DNA of 64,000 bases from Bin75 sp965223955 (GTDB taxonomy: Bacteria > Nitrospirota > Nitrospiria > Nitrospirales > UBA8639). A program made the position numbers and the translations under genes. The stretch's first letter is position 1; every line of letters starts with the position of its first letter. The notes beneath the pieces are model-generated. The model made no database searches, was not told the origin of the DNA, and saw nothing but the letters and a program-made list of their open reading frames with translations. Below, one piece after another: positions 60,964-64,000 of the stretch. The stretch lies in NCBI GenBank assembly GCA_965223955.1, contig OZ245029.1:1178001-1242000 (forward strand), written 5' to 3'.

Positions 60964-63213
60964 ATGTCGATTGAACTTGTCCAAACAGTGTATGCCAAAA
61001 TGCCGGGAGCCGTGGAAGCGGCGAGAAAACAGTTCGGTCGTGGGTTGACCCTGGCCGAAAAAATTCTGGTTTCCCATGCCGATAATCTTGCGACCCAAGT
61101 CTGGGATCGGGGAAAGGCCATGTTGGCGCTTCGTCCCGATCGCGTGGCCATGCAGGATGCCACGGCCCAGATGGCCATGTTGCAATTTATCCAGGCGGGC
61201 AAGAAAAAAGCCGAGGTGCCCAGCACCATTCATTGCGACCATTTGATTCGAGCGGAAATGGGATCGTCCAAGGATTTGCTGCGCGCCTGCGATGAAAATC
61301 GGGAAGTCTATAACTTTTTGGAGTCGGCCGCCAGGAAATACGGCATCGGGTTTTGGAAACCGGGTGCGGGGATTATTCATCAGGTGGTCCTGGAGAATTA
61401 CGCCTTTCCGGGCGGGTTGATTATCGGGACCGATTCCCACACGCCGAACGGCGGCGGGTTGGGCATGCTGGCTATCGGGGTCGGCGGTGCCGACGCGGGA
61501 GAGGTCATGGCCGGGTTGCCGTGGGAAGTGCTGCATCCCAAGCTGATCGGGGTCAAACTCACCGGCAAGTTGAACGGCTGGGCTTCGTCCAAGGACGTGA
61601 TCCTGTATATTTGCGGCAAGCTGACGGTGAAAGGCGGCACCAATAAGATCGTCGAGTACTTTGGCCCCGGAGCGGAAACGATCAGTGCCACGGGCAAGGG
61701 AACGATTACCAACATGGGGGCGGAACTCGGGGCCACCACGTCGGTTTTTCCCTTTGACCGGAAGATGGTGGACTATCTCACGATCACGGAGCGCAAAGAG
61801 ATTGCCGACTTGGCGCAAGCCAATAAGTCGATGCTGGTGGCTGACCCTGAAGTGTATGAGTCGCCGGAAAAATATTTTGACGAGATCCTGGAAATCGACC
61901 TCTCGACCTTGGAACCGCACGTCGTGGGGCCGCATTCCCCGGACTTGGCCCGCCCCGTTTCCTCGTTGGGGGCCGAGGCCAAGGAGAAAGGGTATCCCGT
62001 AGAGTTGAAAGCGACCTTGTTGGGCAGTTGCACGAATTCTTCGTATGAAGATATCAGCCGGGCCGCCCATATTGCCCAACAAGGGTTGAAAGCCGGCCTG
62101 AAAGCCAAAACCGCGTTTTTGGTGTCGCCGGGCTCTGAACGGATTTTTCATACCATGAAACGTGACGGCTTTCTGGACACGTTTGAGGAGTTGGGCGCGA
62201 CCGTGTTGGCCAACGCCTGCGGCCCGTGTATCGGGCAGTGGAAACGGGCCGACGGCGTCAAAGGCAAAGCCGATTCGATCGTGAGCACCTTTAACCGGAA
62301 CTTCCCCGGTCGCAACGACGGGATCGCCGACACGCTGTCCTTTTTGGCCAGTCCGGAGTTGGTTGCCGCGTATGCCCTGACAGGCAACCTGGGATTCAAC
62401 CCCCTGCACGACACCATTCCCACCCCGGACGGCAAACAATTGAAACTCAATCCGCCGCAAGGCGATGAATTGCCGGCCCAGGGCTTTGCCAAGGGTGAAG
62501 AAGGCTTTATTCCTCCGGCGGAGAACGGCGACGGGTTGGCCGTTGATCTTCCTCCCAACAGTGAGCGGCTGCAATTGTTGCAGCCCTTCCCCAAGTGGGA
62601 CGGCAAGGATTTCGACAAGTTGCCGTTGCTGATCAAGACCAAGGGGAAAACCACGACGGATCATATTTCACCGGCGGGCCCCTGGCTCAAGTTTCGTGGA
62701 CATTTGGACAAGATTAGTGACAATATGTTCCTGGGTGCGAATAATGCATTTTCCAGTGAAGCGGGAAAAGGCAACAACGTGTTGACCGGGGAATCGGATT
62801 TCACGCTGGCACAGATCGCCCGTGATTATAAAGGTAAGGGCATCGGGTCGTTCGTGGTCGGCGACGAGAATTACGGCGAAGGGAGCAGCCGGGAACACGC
62901 GGCCATGTCCCCGCGTTTTCTGGGCGTGCAAGCCGTTCTCACCAAAAGCTTTGCCCGCATTCACGAAACGAATTTAAAGAAGCAGGGCATTCTGCCCATG
63001 ACGTTCGCGGACCCTGCGAATTATGATCAAATCGAACAGGAAGATCGCATCAGCGTGACCGGGCTCAGCGAGTTGGCGCCGGGGAAGCCGGTGTCCGTGG
63101 TCATTCATAAAAATGATGGAAAAGAGATCACGGTTCAAGCCAATCACAGCATGACCGAACAGCAAATCAAATGGTTTCAAGCGGGTTCGGCGTTGAATGC
63201 CCTGAATGCATGA
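60964..63213 (+). CDS. acn: Aconitate hydratase (mitochondrial-type)
   Basis: 749 residues, the length of AcnM-type aconitase. The three cluster Cys are in 'LLGSCTNSSYEDI' and 'NACGPCIGQW', and the swivel domain with 'GDENYGEGSSREHAAMSPRFLGVQAVLTKSFARIHETNLKKQGILPM' carries the catalytic Ser. It converts citrate/isocitrate in the rTCA cycle and lies 72 bp after aclA, so co-transcription is likely. Annotated usually as acnA or acn. Confidence 0.95.
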   Translation: MSIELVQTVYAKMPGAVEAARKQFGRGLTLAEKILVSHADNLATQVWDRGKAMLALRPDRVAMQDATAQMAMLQFIQAGKKKAEVPSTIHCDHLIRAEMGSSKDLLRACDENREVYNFLESAARKYGIGFWKPGAGIIHQVVLENYAFPGGLIIGTDSHTPNGGGLGMLAIGVGGADAGEVMAGLPWEVLHPKLIGVKLTGKLNGWASSKDVILYICGKLTVKGGTNKIVEYFGPGAETISATGKGTITNMGAELGATTSVFPFDRKMVDYLTITERKEIADLAQANKSMLVADPEVYESPEKYFDEILEIDLSTLEPHVVGPHSPDLARPVSSLGAEAKEKGYPVELKATLLGSCTNSSYEDISRAAHIAQQGLKAGLKAKTAFLVSPGSERIFHTMKRDGFLDTFEELGATVLANACGPCIGQWKRADGVKGKADSIVSTFNRNFPGRNDGIADTLSFLASPELVAAYALTGNLGFNPLHDTIPTPDGKQLKLNPPQGDELPAQGFAKGEEGFIPPAENGDGLAVDLPPNSERLQLLQPFPKWDGKDFDKLPLLIKTKGKTTTDHISPAGPWLKFRGHLDKISDNMFLGANNAFSSEAGKGNNVLTGESDFTLAQIARDYKGKGIGSFVVGDENYGEGSSREHAAMSPRFLGVQAVLTKSFARIHETNLKKQGILPMTFADPANYDQIEQEDRISVTGLSELAPGKPVSVVIHKNDGKEITVQANHSMTEQQIKWFQAGSALNALNA

Positions 63214-63217
63214 TTTT

Positions 63218-63256
63218 TCCCCTCACCCCAGCCCTCTCCCACAAGGGGAGAGGGAG
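63218..63256. repeat. 'cctcaccccagccctctccc' hairpin after aconitase
   Basis: CCCTCTCCC - acaa - GGGGAGAGGG. Sister of the copy inside the sprT-like gene. Confidence 0.75.
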
Positions 63257-63315
63257 TTATGGGGCCAGGAATGCCAGAGAGGCAAGGCCGTCCCGCGTTG
63301 GCCTCGTTCTCTTTT

Positions 63316-63418
63316 CCTCCCCTTTGTAAGGGGAGGGTAGGTGGGGTAGAGCCAACGATCTCTCTACCTCCCCTCGCCCCTGACCCTTCGCTACGCTCAG
63401 GACAAGCAAATGCGGGGA
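63316..63418. repeat. CCTCCCC-family repeat, short copy with inserted 'ccttcgctacgctcagg'
   Basis: Left arm intact, right arm degraded ('aaatgcgggg') with the same inserted piece of the 'gctcaggac' repeat as at 3120 and 13305. Fills the gap between aconitase and the iron-sulfur protein. Confidence 0.75.
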
Positions 63419-63477
63419 ACACGTGCCTTGGACGCTTGGAAAAAGCATGATGTGATGAAAGGCAGATTCAAACGGAC

Positions 63478-64000
63478 ATGACGGATTCATTCGATACGGG
63501 CAAGGCACTGAGCCAGGAAGACGCTCTCCAACCCCCGATGGTCATGGTGGAGATTGCGGGGAAATCCTTCCGGGTTCCGGCGGGGATTACCCTGATGAAG
63601 GCCCTCTGGTATACCGGCCATGAAGTCATACGAGGTGCGGGATGCCTAGGCGGGTTTTGCGGAGCCTGCGCGACCTATTATCGCACCCAGGACGATCCGA
63701 AAGTGAAGACCTGCCTGGCGTGTTCACATGCGGTGGAAGACGGCATGTCGTTTTCGTTTGCTCCGGTTTTTCCCGCGCGGAAGGCCACGTATGATTTGAA
63801 TCAACTCGAGAATCCCAAGCAGGACCTGTTCAAGTTGTATCCGGAAGCACCCTTGTGCAGGAATTGCAACGCGTGCACCGAAGCCTGCCCTCAACAGATC
63901 GACGTGCGGGAAGGCGTATGGAAAGCCGTCTTCGGGGACTTCAAAGCGGTTTCAGAGACGTTCATGGACTGTGTGATGTGTGGCTTGTGCGTGCCGGTAT
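63478..64000 (+). CDS. Iron-sulfur redox protein of the succinate dehydrogenase/fumarate reductase type (cut by window edge)
   Basis: 174 codons seen, open at the right edge. A plant-type [2Fe-2S] site 'RGAGCLGGFCGACATYYR' with a further C-x2-C (KTCLACSH), then a 4Fe-4S motif C-x2-C-x2-C-x3-CP (LCRNCNACTEACPQ) and the start of a second one (CVMCGLC). This order is that of FrdB/SdhB and heterodisulfide-reductase-like subunits. In an rTCA setting a fumarate reductase role or an electron-transfer subunit is likely. It lies downstream of acn across repeats. Confidence 0.82.
   Translation, partial: MTDSFDTGKALSQEDALQPPMVMVEIAGKSFRVPAGITLMKALWYTGHEVIRGAGCLGGFCGACATYYRTQDDPKVKTCLACSHAVEDGMSFSFAPVFPARKATYDLNQLENPKQDLFKLYPEAPLCRNCNACTEACPQQIDVREGVWKAVFGDFKAVSETFMDCVMCGLCVPV

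Noticed and set aside
59473..62664. 1063-codon open frame on the minus strand across aclA and acn
   Set aside because: It is the shadow of two strongly conserved genes on the other strand, caused by their codon bias. No motif in it.

Overview
The window looks like a chromosome segment of an autotrophic bacterium of the Nitrospirota, probably Nitrospira-like; this is inferred from gene content, as no rRNA is present. The main evidence is a reductive TCA (rTCA) gene set. A five-subunit 2-oxoacid:ferredoxin oxidoreductase lies at 24.4-28.6 kb, a monomeric isocitrate dehydrogenase at 38.7-40.9 kb, and two-subunit ATP-citrate lyase with aconitase and a redox iron-sulfur protein at 57.6-64.0 kb. 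lpxC and TonB-receptor genes show a Gram-negative envelope.

Layout. 0-10 kb: a TonB receptor (cut by the left edge), a POT transporter, a 2OG-oxygenase-like protein, lpxC, a KtrA-type K+ regulator and an NfeD/slipin membrane pair. 10-23 kb: tRNA methyltransferase, receiver and HD-GYP genes, a duplicated DUF1971 block, a two-gene cassette beside tRNA-Ser(CGA) bounded by direct repeats, then tadA, sprT, a Ca2+/Na+ exchanger, thrH, cutA and an M23 peptidase. 24-33 kb: the oxidoreductase operon, surE, a DedA-like gene, cysS, rlmB and pilD. 33.6-35.1 kb: three type IV minor prepilin genes; the likely fourth (pilX, frameshifted) lies 20 kb away at 55.5 kb.

The 35-55 kb stretch is accessory apart from icd. 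It holds a drug exporter, a SIR2/TIR-like/HEPN-like protein typical of anti-phage defence, and an unrecognised three-gene operon (coiled-coil membrane protein, SpeD-like pyruvoyl decarboxylase, DUF3326 protein). Next comes a decaying cluster with a sterol C-24 methyltransferase-like gene, a TPR protein, a broken RND transporter and a truncated Rieske oxygenase, which together suggest relics of sterol modification and transport. An intact IS481-like element with a 5-bp target duplication sits inside an older inverted-repeat element.

Almost every intergenic gap is filled with short palindromic repeats of at least seven families, including a 250-bp MITE-like element with perfect 18-bp terminal inverted repeats. 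Several repeats have changed genes: a truncated Rieske gene, a repeat-derived SprT tail and a split aclB-aclA spacing. Two single-T losses (15.94 and 55.74 kb) break otherwise coherent genes and could be real or sequencing errors.
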